The notes: generated by a model from the letters alone, not told the origin. Counted from the first letter of the stretch, positions 55,321 to 64,000 are shown. The stretch is DNA of 64,000 nucleotides from Bacillus sp. FJAT-45037 (GCF_002797325.1 NZ_KZ454938.1:2802267-2866266), one strand, 5' to 3'. Numbers and translations are program-made.

Positions 55321-55347
55321 AAAAAGCGCAAAAGGTGATTGCGCTTA
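55321..55347 (-). terminator. Terminator between fadF and the thiolase gene
   Basis: The minus strand has AAGCGCAA / TTGCGCTT stem followed by T. A second, longer hairpin without a T run (GAGAGC..GACTCG / CGAGTC..GCTCTC) lies nearer the fadF stop at about 55368-55405. Confidence 0.75.
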
Positions 55348-55441
55348 CAATTTACATAGAAATGATGAGAGCAGGACTCGCTTATTACGAGTCGACAGCT
55401 CTCTACATTATTCAACACATTTTAGATCCTGTTGTACTATT

Positions 55442-57544
55442 CTACTGAACGAGCTCTATTTCCTTCTTGATAAGTGATTTTTCTAAAATTTCTACAATGT
55501 CGAGTGTTTGAACTTCTTCTTCGACTTCTTTAGCTTTCGTTCCATCACTTAGCATCGTTAAGCAATACGGGCACCCACTACTGATCAACGATGGTTCTAC
55601 CTGTAATGCTTGTTCAGTACGAGCTACATTCACACGTTGCCCAGCATCTTCTTCCATCCACATTAAACCACCACCAGCTCCACAGCACATGCCGTTTTCA
55701 CGGTTACGATCCATCTCAACAATCTCAACACCTGGAATGGCTGCTAAAATCTCACGCGGTGGCTCATAGACTTCGTTGTATCGTCCTAAGTAACATGAAT
55801 CATGATAGACAACTTTCTCCTTCACTTCATGTACAGGTTTGATACGTCCTTCTTTAATCAGTTCAGCTAGAAGCTCGGTGTGGTGATACACTTCGACTCC
55901 CTCTAAACCAAACTCTGGATACTCATTCTTAAAGGTATTGTATGCGTGCGGATCAATGGTGACGATCTTTTTCACATTATGTTTATTGAAAAGCTCAATA
56001 TTAGCAGAAGCTAGCTCTTGGAATAAGAATTCATTCCCAAGTCTACGCGGAGTATCCCCTGAGTTTTTCTCTTTGTTTCCAATAATCGCAAAGGTTACAC
56101 CAGCCTCGTTCATAACCTTAGAGAAAGACTGAGCAATTTTTTGGCTACGCTTATCATATGAACCCATCGAGCCTGCAAAGAACAAGAATTCGAATTCTTC
56201 CCCTTTTTTCTCTAGCTCTTTTACGGTTGGTACATGGATATCATCGCGGCCATCGCGCCAGTTTTCACGCTCTTTACGACTAATTCCCCACGGGTTACCT
56301 TGACGTTCGATGTTTGTCATCGCACGCTGTGCATCTGCATCCATCTTACCTTCTGTTAAGACGAGGTACCGACGCATATCAATAATTTTATCAACATGCT
56401 CATTTAGAACCGGGCATTGATCTTCACAGTTACGACACGTTGTACATGCCCAAATTTCTTCTTCCGTAATGACATCACCAATTAAGCTAACATCGTAACC
56501 AGCTGCTGCTTCTTGCCCACCAGCACCAACGCTTGCTAATTGATTGGCTTTTGTATTAGAGAAAGCGAATTCAGGAAGCCATGCCGACCTTGATGTAACC
56601 GCTGCCCCTTTTTCCGTTAAGTGATTACGCATTTTTACGATTAAGTCCATTGGGGAAAGCATTTTTCCTGTTCCCGTAGCTGGACACATATTCGTACATC
56701 GGCCACACTCAACACAAGCATATAAATCAAGTAATTGCTTATGATTGAAGTCTTCAATCTTGTTGTTACCAAATTGTTCTTGTGACTCATCTTCGAAATT
56801 AATAGAAGATAATTGACCAACCTTGTGCGTACGTCCCATAAACACATTGGCAGGACCCGCAATTAAGTGAGCATGCTTGGACTGTGGAACATATACTAGG
56901 AACGTTAATAGGAATAATAAATGCATCCACCAGAAGACGAAGAATAATCCACCAGCAACCGCAGGAGGTAGCCAGCTAAAGGCTGTAGCAAGTCCTGATG
57001 CAATCGGCTCAAATCCACTTAGTGACTTATCTAACCAGATGATCTCCATTCCTTTTGCAAGAAGCTTAGACGTCATCAATCCACCGATGAAAACTAAGAC
57101 AAGCCCTGATTTCCATCCGCGCTTTAGGCGAACTAGTTTCTCGACATAACGACGATAAAATGCCCAAACAACCGCAATTAAAATCATGACAACAACGATT
57201 TCTTGGAAGAACGTGAAGTATGGATACAATGGACCTAATGGTAAATGCGATCCTACTGCAAGTCCTTTCCAAATTAGATCAATCGCGCCTAACTGTACGA
57301 GTAAAAACCCATAGAAGAACATAAGGTGAATAATTCCACTCTTTTTATCCTTCAGTAATTTCTTTTGACCGAATACATTGACCAACACTGACTCAAGTCG
57401 CTCTTTCATTGAATGATCAAACTCGGCTTTCTTCCCAAGTTTAATGTACTCAACACGTGTGAATACCAATCTTGCAAATAAATAAAGCGCATAGCCTGTC
57501 ACAAGTAGAAAAGCAACAAGATTCACCCATGTTAACGCTTCCAT
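55442..57544 (-). CDS. fadF: FadF-type iron-sulfur membrane oxidoreductase
   Basis: Thought to carry electrons from acyl-CoA oxidation (through ETF) to the quinone pool. 700 residues: about six membrane helices in the first 220 residues (HdrE/NarI-like); two 4Fe-4S motifs, the first C277, C280, C283, C287 (CVECGRCTNMC) and the second CTTCRNCEDQC; then two CCG-type domains with DSCYLGRYNEVYEPPRE and CCGAGGGLMWMEE. It equals B. subtilis ywjF/fadF, which lies with acdA and rpoE. The promoter carries an operator-like palindrome. Confidence 0.92.
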   Translation of the reverse strand: MEALTWVNLVAFLLVTGYALYLFARLVFTRVEYIKLGKKAEFDHSMKERLESVLVNVFGQKKLLKDKKSGIIHLMFFYGFLLVQLGAIDLIWKGLAVGSHLPLGPLYPYFTFFQEIVVVMILIAVVWAFYRRYVEKLVRLKRGWKSGLVLVFIGGLMTSKLLAKGMEIIWLDKSLSGFEPIASGLATAFSWLPPAVAGGLFFVFWWMHLLFLLTFLVYVPQSKHAHLIAGPANVFMGRTHKVGQLSSINFEDESQEQFGNNKIEDFNHKQLLDLYACVECGRCTNMCPATGTGKMLSPMDLIVKMRNHLTEKGAAVTSRSAWLPEFAFSNTKANQLASVGAGGQEAAAGYDVSLIGDVITEEEIWACTTCRNCEDQCPVLNEHVDKIIDMRRYLVLTEGKMDADAQRAMTNIERQGNPWGISRKERENWRDGRDDIHVPTVKELEKKGEEFEFLFFAGSMGSYDKRSQKIAQSFSKVMNEAGVTFAIIGNKEKNSGDTPRRLGNEFLFQELASANIELFNKHNVKKIVTIDPHAYNTFKNEYPEFGLEGVEVYHHTELLAELIKEGRIKPVHEVKEKVVYHDSCYLGRYNEVYEPPREILAAIPGVEIVEMDRNRENGMCCGAGGGLMWMEEDAGQRVNVARTEQALQVEPSLISSGCPYCLTMLSDGTKAKEVEEEVQTLDIVEILEKSLIKKEIELVQ

Positions 57545-57641
57545 TGGTGGTGTCCCCCTTTTTGACCTAGCTAGTTCTTCTGACTCCTCATAAGCTGCTA
57601 CGTCTAATTTGAATGTTTAGAAAATAGTAATTATTACGGAC

Positions 57642-57675
57642 ATTATAGCACACTTTTTAATTGAATGAGCATTCA
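57642..57675 (-). promoter_or_regulatory. fadF promoter with FadR-like palindrome
   Basis: The minus strand has an extended -10 TGCTATAAT (TATAAT at 57642-57647). The perfect palindrome TGAATGAGCATTCA (57662-57675) covers the -35 position. The half-site TGAATG matches the B. subtilis FadR box (TGAATGA ... TCATTCA), but the halves are 4 bp closer. Confidence 0.6.
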
Positions 57676-57799
57676 GTCGATAAATTAATTAAATTTTTTT
57701 CGCTTATTTTTCTACATACTGTTGCCTGTTTATCGATATTCAGTTCGTCATTTGGGTATGCTAAAAAAAAAGATTTGTATAATAGAAAGGAGGGATTGA

Positions 57800-58996
57800 A
57801 TGAGCGGTCCCCTAATAACCATTGTTATCGTCTTGTTTATCATTATTTGGCTTCGAATTGACTTTGTACTCGGCTTAAAAAGCCAAAAATACAACGCAAC
57901 ACGCCATACACAAGTAACAAGATTTAGTGATGTGATGTTTCTTGGCAATGGAGATGATTTTTTTGGAAATCTTCATGCCGATATTAAACAAGCCAATCAT
58001 CACATCCATCTTCTTTTTTTCATTTTCAAAGAAGACCATATTGGCAAGAAAACACTCAATATGCTGATGGATAAGGCTAGAGAAGGCGTTACTGTCCGTT
58101 TACTCGTCGATCGGTTTGGCTGCGGTTTATCAAGAAAAACAAAGAAGAAATTACGAAAGAGTGGTGTCCGTTTCGCCTTCACTCATCCACCTAGCTTGCC
58201 TTATATCTTTTTCACTCTCAATCGTCGTAATCATAGGAAACTGGTTATCACAGATGGGCGTGTTGGCTACATTGGTGGGTATAATGTCGGGGATGAATAC
58301 TTAGGACGCGACCCCAAATTTGGGCCTTGGCGGGATTATCACTTACGGTTAGATGGAGATGGAGTACAAGATTTACAAGAACAGTTTTTGGAAGACTGGC
58401 AAACAGCGAAACAAAAGTATGTAAAAGAGGAAGCGCTCTATCCTTCTTTAAGAAAAGGGCCGCATTCTTTACGTACCTTACCGACAGACGGTAGTTATTT
58501 AGAAGAGACGTTCATTTCTTTAATTGAAAAAGCACAAAAAACGATTACGATCGGGACTCCTTACTACATTCCTGGAAAACCACTACAACAAGCGTTAATT
58601 GAAGCTGCCCGAAGAGGCGTGGATGTCCGATTAATTCTACCGAAAAAAGCGGATCATCCACTTGTCAAAGAGGCTGCATACCCGTATTTTGATGACTTAT
58701 TAACCGCAGGCGTCGACATTTATCAATATTACCGGGGTTTCTTTCATGCCAAAGCAATTGTCATCGACTCACAAATGGCTGATATCGGTACAGCCAATTT
58801 CGATAAACGTAGTTTTCATATTAACCATGAAATTAATTGCCTAATCTACCACGAAGAGATCATTCAAGCGGTGCTTAATGAACTAGAGCACGATATTTAC
58901 ACCTCGGAGAGAATGACACTCGAGAAGTATCAATCGCGCTCCATATTTCAACGAGGACGAGAAAAAATGGCTACGATTATATCCGGGTTGTTGTAA
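57800..58996 (+). CDS. clsB: Cardiolipin synthase, ClsB/YwjE type
   Basis: Phospholipase D family. 398 residues with one N-terminal membrane helix (about 3-25) instead of the two of ClsA. Two HKD motifs: H145-x-K147...D152 in HRKLVITDGRVGYIGG, and HAKAIVIDS near 319-327, each followed by the GxxN pattern. A perfect SD (GAAAGGAGGG) precedes the ATG. The position next to fadF is that of B. subtilis ywjE. Confidence 0.92.
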   Translation: MSGPLITIVIVLFIIIWLRIDFVLGLKSQKYNATRHTQVTRFSDVMFLGNGDDFFGNLHADIKQANHHIHLLFFIFKEDHIGKKTLNMLMDKAREGVTVRLLVDRFGCGLSRKTKKKLRKSGVRFAFTHPPSLPYIFFTLNRRNHRKLVITDGRVGYIGGYNVGDEYLGRDPKFGPWRDYHLRLDGDGVQDLQEQFLEDWQTAKQKYVKEEALYPSLRKGPHSLRTLPTDGSYLEETFISLIEKAQKTITIGTPYYIPGKPLQQALIEAARRGVDVRLILPKKADHPLVKEAAYPYFDDLLTAGVDIYQYYRGFFHAKAIVIDSQMADIGTANFDKRSFHINHEINCLIYHEEIIQAVLNELEHDIYTSERMTLEKYQSRSIFQRGREKMATIISGLL

Positions 58997-59000
58997 AAAA

Positions 59001-59169
59001 AGAGTCTGGGATGAAAGTTTTTAATCAGCAAGAATCTGACCAAATAATGAGTAGTGGAAAAAAGCCGCTTCTGAAATATACTCGCACCCTCGAGAAGATC
59101 TACGTATATTTCATCCACTAAGTTTGTTCATTGATTGGATTCTCTGCTAAACACTTTGTCCTAGCCTCT
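59001..59169. repeat. Inverted-repeat intergenic element, copy 3 (internally deleted)
   Basis: 169 bp, starting AGAGTCTGGGATGAAAG and ending inverted with the AGAGGCTAGGACAAAGTGT end. The TGAAATATA/TATATTTCA stem is kept, but about 70 bp of the central hairpin seen in copies 1 and 2 is missing. It begins 5 bp after the clsB stop. Confidence 0.75.
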
Positions 59170-59177
59170 ATATATTG

Positions 59178-59843
59178 TTACAGCCCTTCATCTTCAAAAC
59201 GGTTAATGTCTAGCTTATGTCCCATTACAACAAGCATATCTCCTTTATGAATCGAGTCATCCGGCATAGGTGAGATGTTCATCTCTTCTCCACGCTTCAT
59301 CGCTAAGATCGTTACTCCGTATTTAGCACGGACATTTAGTTTAACTAATGTCTTCTCATGTACTTTATCCGTTGCACGCAACTCGACAATGCTATATTCA
59401 TCCGATAAATCGATGAAATCAATCATTTTTTCTGAAGCCATATTATGAGCAATTCGTCGCCCCATGTCAGATTCCGGATGGACAACAAGATCGGCTCCAA
59501 TTTTCTCTAATACTTTGTGATGATAATGATTTTGAGCTTTTACCCAAACAATTGGCACATTCATTTCTTTTAAAACAAGCGTCGTTAAAATACTTGCTTG
59601 AATATTATCACCAATCGCGACAACGATGTGTTCAAAGTTACTAATCCCAATCTGCTTCATCGCATTTTCGTCCGTCGTATCCACTTGCATCGCATGAGTC
59701 GAGTAGGCAACATATTCATTCACTTTGTCACCGTCCTTATCAATAGCCAAAACTTCATGACCACGTTCATAAAGTTCTTTACAAACACTTCCTCCGAAAC
59801 GTCCTAAACCAATGACAGCAAACTGCTTTTTCTTCTTACCCAA
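59178..59843 (-). CDS. K+ uptake regulatory subunit, KtrA/KtrC type
   Basis: Cytoplasmic RCK subunit that gates a KtrB/KtrD channel. The likely start is TTG at 59843 (AGGAGTGA 6 nt upstream), giving 221 residues beginning GKKKKQFAVIGLGRFGGSV, like B. subtilis KtrA. RCK_N Rossmann domain (about 8-130) with GLGRFGG and the acidic D after the second strand, then RCK_C (about 140-221, ending DINRFEDEGL), the c-di-AMP-binding domain. No channel subunit is adjacent, so it may be the orphan KtrC-like one. No ydaO-type riboswitch was recognised upstream. Confidence 0.92.
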   Translation of the reverse strand: MGKKKKQFAVIGLGRFGGSVCKELYERGHEVLAIDKDGDKVNEYVAYSTHAMQVDTTDENAMKQIGISNFEHIVVAIGDNIQASILTTLVLKEMNVPIVWVKAQNHYHHKVLEKIGADLVVHPESDMGRRIAHNMASEKMIDFIDLSDEYSIVELRATDKVHEKTLVKLNVRAKYGVTILAMKRGEEMNISPMPDDSIHKGDMLVVMGHKLDINRFEDEGL

Positions 59844-59873
59844 TGTATTCACTCCTATTAAAATAACAACCAT

Positions 59874-60152
59874 CTTTAACGATCTGGTTCTTATAATGTA
59901 CTATTTCTTTTCCCACCATAAAATGAAGAAGAGATAATGGAATTCCTAGAGTAAACTTACTCTTCGACGTCTAGGATGTCAATCTCCCCCCTGGCATAAA
60001 CTGTGTTTTTTACCTTTGTAGTCTTTGTTGCAATTATTTATATCATTGAATTCGTTTCTGTTAAAAATCATAAGGCTCGAAGTTTCTTCGCTGGGGAATC
60101 CAACGGTGATTATTGAAAACGGAGAAATACTATAAGGCAACATGCGGGAGAA
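59874..60152. other. Intergenic region upstream of the Ktr subunit gene
   Basis: Together with the doubtful ORF that follows, about 460 bp without a secure gene. It holds a small hairpin (AGAGTAAGTTTACTCT near 59950-59965), and on the minus strand TTGACA near 59974-59979 that may be a -35 of the Ktr promoter, though the -10 is poor. Nothing else is recognised. Confidence 0.4.
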
Positions 60153-60341
60153 GTGTTGGTCGCGATGATCGAACTAAATGGCACGCTCACGGCTTTAAAA
60201 AAGCAAGAGTTTCGCACCATAGTGAGAAGAGGTCTGCATTTAGTTAATAAAAAAGAATCGACGTGCGGGAAGCTCTTTCTTGATACATACAGAGGCCGAC
60301 TTATTCACCCGATTGATCAAGAGCCGTATTCAAGGCTATGA
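60153..60341 (+). CDS. Doubtful 62-residue ORF
   Basis: Starts at TTG 60153 behind GGGAGAAG; an ATG follows four codons later. The product is Arg/Lys-rich (LTALKKQEFRTIVRRG) with a single Cys and no membrane segment. Its last codons overlap the end of the convergent hydrolase gene by 6 nt. Base composition looks coding-like, but no family is recognised; it may be a gene remnant. Confidence 0.3.
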   Translation: MLVAMIELNGTLTALKKQEFRTIVRRGLHLVNKKESTCGKLFLDTYRGRLIHPIDQEPYSRL

Positions 60342-61118
60342 GAAAAGCAATTCTTTTCGCTGCAACCATTCTTTGACCGCGTGATTACATTCCTCATATC
60401 GTTTTGTCGGCACTTGATGAGCGACACCTTCAACGAACACAATCTCTAGATCCTCTACTTTTTTTGCGAAGTCGTACATGTATGGATGCATAAATAGGTC
60501 TCGTTGCCCATATAAAAGGAGGAGCGGAATCGTAAGCTGATTCAAGCGATTCGTTGCATGATAGTGATATCCATATTGATACGTATCAGCCAACCAGTTT
60601 GGATCAACCTTTTCGATCAAATGCTTCATTTCTGTTTGATGAACGTTATTTTTAAAATGAGCGACAGCTAAAACCTTACTAATTAATGGGAGCCAGCCTT
60701 TTCTCGCTGCCCAAATTCCTAGCTTGAACTCTTGTTCTAGTAGAACACTCGATACTTCTGGAAAACCACCGATTAAAATGAGTCCATTAATGATTGTTGG
60801 ATATTTCAAGGCAACTTCTTGTGCAACAGATCCTCCATTTGAATACCCTATGAGAATCGCACGTTTTCTACGGAGCTTTTTTAAGACGGCGTGCACACAA
60901 TCTGCTTCCTCTTCAATGGTTAAGGCCTTCTTTGTCGCAGATATGCTGTGTCCGTTTCCTGGTAAATCAATGAAGATCAATTGACCGATCTGCTGTAATT
61001 CCGATTGATAACGAAACGTGAGGTGAGACATCGCTGGAGGATGAAGAAAGACTAGTGGCACACCTTTTCCACGTACTTCATAATAAATCTTCATTCCTTT
61101 ATAGTTCGTATAGGCCAT
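60336..61118 (-). CDS. Alpha/beta hydrolase
   Basis: 260 residues. Oxyanion HPPAM, nucleophile Ser in GYSNGG, acid in the GQRDLFM region and His in GVAHQVPTKR complete a typical catalytic triad. Soluble, no signal peptide. The substrate is unknown. It forms a minus-strand run with xapX and the DUF456 gene. Confidence 0.9.
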   Translation of the reverse strand: MAYTNYKGMKIYYEVRGKGVPLVFLHPPAMSHLTFRYQSELQQIGQLIFIDLPGNGHSISATKKALTIEEEADCVHAVLKKLRRKRAILIGYSNGGSVAQEVALKYPTIINGLILIGGFPEVSSVLLEQEFKLGIWAARKGWLPLISKVLAVAHFKNNVHQTEMKHLIEKVDPNWLADTYQYGYHYHATNRLNQLTIPLLLLYGQRDLFMHPYMYDFAKKVEDLEIVFVEGVAHQVPTKRYEECNHAVKEWLQRKELLFS

Positions 61119-61130
61119 GTCACACGCTCC

Positions 61131-61301
61131 TTATTTCGAAATAAGCGGCCAAATAATTTCGTATAATTTGTACCCTAAGAAAATGCCAACGATGCCCATA
61201 ATGCCTGGGAGTGCTGGCGGTGCTGGGATGGGTAACTTAATTAGGGCAAATACAAACCCAACAATTAATCCTGCGAGTATAGCTAACATAATTTCTTGCA
61301 T
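61131..61301 (-). CDS. XapX domain protein
   Basis: About 56 residues from ATG 61301 (AAGGAA upstream; the longer frame lacks an SD). Two membrane helices with the typical KLPIPAPPALPGIMGIVGIFLG turn of the XapX/DUF1427 family. The function is unknown. Confidence 0.85.
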   Translation of the reverse strand: MQEIMLAILAGLIVGFVFALIKLPIPAPPALPGIMGIVGIFLGYKLYEIIWPLISK

Positions 61302-61365
61302 TAAAATTCCTTCTTTCTGAGATGTCTCTATCATTACTTTGTGTGTTCTATACGTAATTATTCAC

Positions 61366-61848
61366 TTAGAACCAAACTTCAATAAAGAACCATATAATCA
61401 AAACAAGTTGAATAATCGATTTAGCTAGCGTCCCACTCAAAAAAGCAAAAAATGAAGCCACGGCAACTAAACTAGCTTGTTTTACGTCTTTGGCCGTAAT
61501 CAGTTCGGCAGTAAAAACTAAAACAAATGGAACAACGATAATGCCAAATGGCGGAATAACAAATGAACCGACAATTACTCCTATGGCAGCCATCCGCTCA
61601 CTCCATTTTGAACCACCATACTTCTTAACAAAAAATTGACTCGCGATCAAATCCGCTGCAAAGAGTAATACCGTAAAAAGAACAGCGCCACTCCAAAACC
61701 AGATCGAAAATGTTGCTCCGTCGATCAAGAACAAGTAGACGAGAAAACCAGCCCACAAGACTAGAACAGATGGAACAATCGGAAAGAGCAACCCAATGAA
61801 ACTGACAATAAATAATACAATAATTAATGCCCATATAATCATATCCAT
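61366..61848 (-). CDS. DUF456 family membrane protein
   Basis: 160 residues from ATG 61848 (GAGGAGGGTGA upstream). About five membrane helices, glycine-rich, with the GLLFPIVPSVLVLWAG start and the KYGGSKWSERMAAIG loop characteristic of DUF456 proteins. The function is unknown. Confidence 0.85.
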   Translation of the reverse strand: MDMIIWALIIVLFIVSFIGLLFPIVPSVLVLWAGFLVYLFLIDGATFSIWFWSGAVLFTVLLFAADLIASQFFVKKYGGSKWSERMAAIGVIVGSFVIPPFGIIVVPFVLVFTAELITAKDVKQASLVAVASFFAFLSGTLAKSIIQLVLIIWFFIEVWF

Positions 61849-61900
61849 GGATTCACCCTCCTCTACTACACCTTTTACGTAATCGATTTCCCAACTCAGC

Positions 61901-61940
61901 AAAAACGAACTCCCCTTCCAATAGAGGAAAAGGGAGTTCT
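61901..61940 (-). terminator. Terminator of argS
   Basis: The minus strand has AACTCCCTTTTCC / GGAAGGGGAGTT with a short loop, followed by CG and a T run. Confidence 0.85.
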
Positions 61941-61947
61941 ACTTCTG

Positions 61948-63618
61948 TTACATTCTTTCTGGTGCTGAAACGCCAACTAATGACAAAGCGTTTTGAATCG
62001 TAATTTGTGTTGCTTTCATTAAAGCAAGACGGGCTTGACTCTTCGCTTTATCCGCTTCATCAATGACTCGCTCTGCGTTATAGAAACTGTGAAGAGCCGA
62101 AGCTAGATCATGTGCATAGTTGGTAATTCGGTGCGGCATTTGCTTTTCTGCTGCTTCTTCGACCACAGCAGGGAAATCACCAATTGCCTTTAAGAGATCA
62201 TATTCTTTCTCCGTAGAAACGGCTGAAAGGTCTGTGTCTAGATCGAACGTTAACCCTTGCTCGTCACCTTGGCGAAGCATGCTGCATACACGTGCATGTG
62301 CGTATTGAACGTAGAATACTGGGTTTTCGTTTGACTTGGACACTGCAAGGTCCATATCAAAATCTAACTGAGAATCCGCACTACGCATCGCGAAGAAGTA
62401 ACGAACTGCATCAATTCCCACTTCTTCCATTAGGTCACGTAAGGTCACAGCTTTTCCTGTACGCTTACTCATTTTCACTTTCTCTCCGCCTTGATACAAG
62501 CTAACCATTTGAATGATCTGCACTTCAAATTGTTCCGCAGAATAACCAAGTGCTTGAATCGCAGCTCTCATACGAGGGATATATCCGTGGTGATCTGCGC
62601 CCCAAATGTTGATCAGTTTGTTAAAACCACGTTGCATTTTATCTTGATGATAGGCAATATCTGGCGTCAAGTACGTATATGTGCCATCATTTTTGATTAA
62701 CACGCGATCCTTGTCATCTCCATAAGTCGTTGAGCGGAACCAAGTTGCTCCCTCATTTTCATATGTTTCGCCTTTTTCTTCTAATGTGTCAAGAACTTCA
62801 ATGACTTTATTTGATTCATATAATGATGTTTCTGAGAACCAACTATTAAACTCGACACGGAATTCTTTTAAGTCTTCTTTGATCTTGTCTAGCTCTTTTT
62901 GAAGACCATATTGACGGAAAAAGTCGCGACGTTCTGATGCTGTGACGTCTACAAACTTATCTCCATGTTCTTCTGCAAGGACTTTCCCAAATTCTATTAT
63001 ATCTTTCCCACGGTATCCTTCTTCAGGCATATCTTTGTCATGTCCTAATGCTTGGAAATAACGTGCCTCAAGAGATAGCGCTAAGTTGTTAATTTGATTT
63101 CCAGCATCATTAATGTAGTATTCACGCTCGACATTAAAGCCTGCTTTAGCCAACACATTACATAGTGCATCTCCAACAGCTGCTCCGCGTGCATGGCCTA
63201 AGTGTAAGCTCCCTGTAGGGTTTGCTGAGACAAACTCCACCTGAATCTTCTCACCGTTGCCAATGTTCGTTTCCCCATACTTCTCTCCTGCTTTTAACAC
63301 AGCCGGAATCACTTTACGTAAGTAACTCTTGTCCATAAAGAAGTTAATAAATCCAGGCCCTGCAATATCGACTTGGACAATTGAAGCCGCCTCTTTATTT
63401 AACTTCGCCACTAGTTCTTCGGCAATTTGGCGAGGAGCTTTTTTTGCCACACGCGCTAACTGCATCGCCATATTTGTCGCATAATCACCATGCGCCTTGT
63501 CTTTTGGTGCCTCAAGGACAACTTCTGGAATCTGCTCTTCTGATGCTAGTTCTGCAGCGATCACAGCTGCTTTGATCTCTTCTTTTAATGTTTGTTTTAA
63601 ATGTTCAACACTGTTCAT
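61948..63618 (-). CDS. argS: Arginyl-tRNA synthetase
   Basis: Charges tRNA-Arg. 556 residues. N-terminal additional domain (about 1-110), class I signature HLGH in [19 protein letters not shown] in [12 protein letters not shown], and helical anticodon-binding DALR domain at the C-terminus ending APERM. GAGGAGGA lies upstream; the start is 3 nt after the ywiB stop. Confidence 0.97.
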   Translation of the reverse strand: MNSVEHLKQTLKEEIKAAVIAAELASEEQIPEVVLEAPKDKAHGDYATNMAMQLARVAKKAPRQIAEELVAKLNKEAASIVQVDIAGPGFINFFMDKSYLRKVIPAVLKAGEKYGETNIGNGEKIQVEFVSANPTGSLHLGHARGAAVGDALCNVLAKAGFNVEREYYINDAGNQINNLALSLEARYFQALGHDKDMPEEGYRGKDIIEFGKVLAEEHGDKFVDVTASERRDFFRQYGLQKELDKIKEDLKEFRVEFNSWFSETSLYESNKVIEVLDTLEEKGETYENEGATWFRSTTYGDDKDRVLIKNDGTYTYLTPDIAYHQDKMQRGFNKLINIWGADHHGYIPRMRAAIQALGYSAEQFEVQIIQMVSLYQGGEKVKMSKRTGKAVTLRDLMEEVGIDAVRYFFAMRSADSQLDFDMDLAVSKSNENPVFYVQYAHARVCSMLRQGDEQGLTFDLDTDLSAVSTEKEYDLLKAIGDFPAVVEEAAEKQMPHRITNYAHDLASALHSFYNAERVIDEADKAKSQARLALMKATQITIQNALSLVGVSAPERM

Positions 63619-63621
63619 CGT

Positions 63622-64000
63622 TTACTGGTCCTCCTCTAATGTCAATCGCACTTCATGTTCGCCCGCATCTTGTCCCTGTAATGTAAATCGGTATTTGATG
63701 TGGATTTTCCCTCGTTGATTATGGGTTGGCCACACGACGGTGACTTTGTCTGTGTCTGCTTTTGTCTCCCAAGATGCTTCTGGCGTAACATATCGACCAA
63801 GTGTCTCTTTACCAGAAACAAATCCTTGTCGCATGATAACCGTCCCTTGACGAATTAACATTAACTCATGTCCATCCCACTTGATCGTCGTTTGAACGGT
63901 TTCTGTTTTCGTTAAAGCCTCTTCAAATCGCAAGTAATCTTGTCGACCCTTATGATAGAGTTCTCCTTTAGAAGTGAACTCATAAGATTCTGTATGATCG
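63622..64000 (-). CDS. ywiB: YwiB family protein (DUF1934), N-terminus cut by window edge
   Basis: The frame is open to the window edge. An internal TTG at 63933 is not the start: upstream codons (ESYEFTSKGELYHKGRQDY) continue the fold. The visible 125 residues form a beta-barrel-like pattern (MLIRQGTVIMRQGFVSG) typical of DUF1934 proteins, calycin-like and of unknown function. The ywiB-argS pairing is conserved in Bacillus. Confidence 0.85.
   Translation of the reverse strand, partial: DHTESYEFTSKGELYHKGRQDYLRFEEALTKTETVQTTIKWDGHELMLIRQGTVIMRQGFVSGKETLGRYVTPEASWETKADTDKVTVVWPTHNQRGKIHIKYRFTLQGQDAGEHEVRLTLEEDQ

Noticed and set aside
59874-60150. ydaO (c-di-AMP) riboswitch before the Ktr gene
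   Set aside because: Such riboswitches often precede ktr genes, but the expected conserved GGG/ACCCA and GGTGAATC blocks are not there.

Overview
The window is a chromosomal stretch of a low-GC Gram-positive endospore former of the Bacillaceae, and very probably an alkaliphile close to Alkalihalophilus (Bacillus) pseudofirmus. The best marker is the ATP synthase. Subunit c carries alanines in place of the usual glycines in helix 1 (A16, A18, A20, A22) and has P51 before the ion-binding E54. Subunit a, read from its best start, has K180 and G212. From memory these are the residues described for alkaliphile Bacillus ATP synthases. Extracytoplasmic segments rich in Asp/Glu, such as the SpoIIQ tail, fit an alkaline lifestyle. 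Gene order is broadly that of the Bacillus subtilis spoIIQ-spoIID-murAA-atp-upp-glyA-ywl-prfA-tdk-rho-glpX-fba-spo0F-pyrG-rpoE-acd-cls-argS region.

Layout. 1-0.9 kb: two small membrane-protein genes behind a structured leader, then a 21-bp-period CGCG array. 0.9-7.1 kb: sporulation and wall genes (spoIIQ, an unknown Cys-rich protein, spoIID, murAA, ywmB, ywzB). 7.4-14.9 kb: the complete atpZIBEFHAGDC operon with a clear sigma-A promoter. 15-24.6 kb: a Vpr-like secreted subtilase, mnaA, upp, glyA, ywlG, rpiB, a chemoreceptor, ywlE and mntP. 24.6-26.6 kb: a repeat island invaded by an intact IS256-family element with a perfect 9-bp target duplication. 26.6-31 kb: ywlC (tRNA t6A), ywlB, spoIIR, prmC, prfA. 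31-36 kb: a CoA-disulfide-reductase-like flavoprotein, a Cache-domain chemoreceptor, a sporulation-type lipoprotein, tdk and a zinc-independent L31. 36-46 kb: rho, glpX, a second murA, transaldolase-like ywjH, fbaA, spo0F/ywjG (divergent), pyrG with a CTP-sensing attenuator, and rpoE. 46.5-57.6 kb: an acyl-CoA catabolic cluster (icmF, tetR, two acyl-CoA dehydrogenases, 3-hydroxyacyl-CoA dehydrogenase, thiolase, fadF). 57.8-64 kb: clsB-like cardiolipin synthase, a KtrA/KtrC-type subunit, a hydrolase, small membrane proteins, argS and ywiB (cut by the window edge).

Nearly all genes lie on the minus strand and most are conserved housekeeping or sporulation genes. The less expected content is between genes. 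(1) At three places (738-850, 25005-25100, 46205-46296) there are arrays of a TTTCGCGCAAA-like core repeated every 21 bp with variable 10-nt spacers. Two of them are joined to a 120-bp hairpin-bearing repeat in the same order and orientation. (2) Three copies of a 170-240 bp inverted-repeat element beginning GAGGCTGGGACAAAAG sit within about 250 bp of gene ends, and two of them abut a stop codon. (3) Regulatory sites readable directly include the atp promoter, the pyrG reiterative-initiation promoter and attenuator, paired 0A boxes with a sigma-H-like promoter at spo0F, and two palindromic operators in the acyl-CoA cluster.

No tRNA, rRNA, CRISPR array or prophage was found. Product names rest on motif and family recognition by eye; no database search was run.
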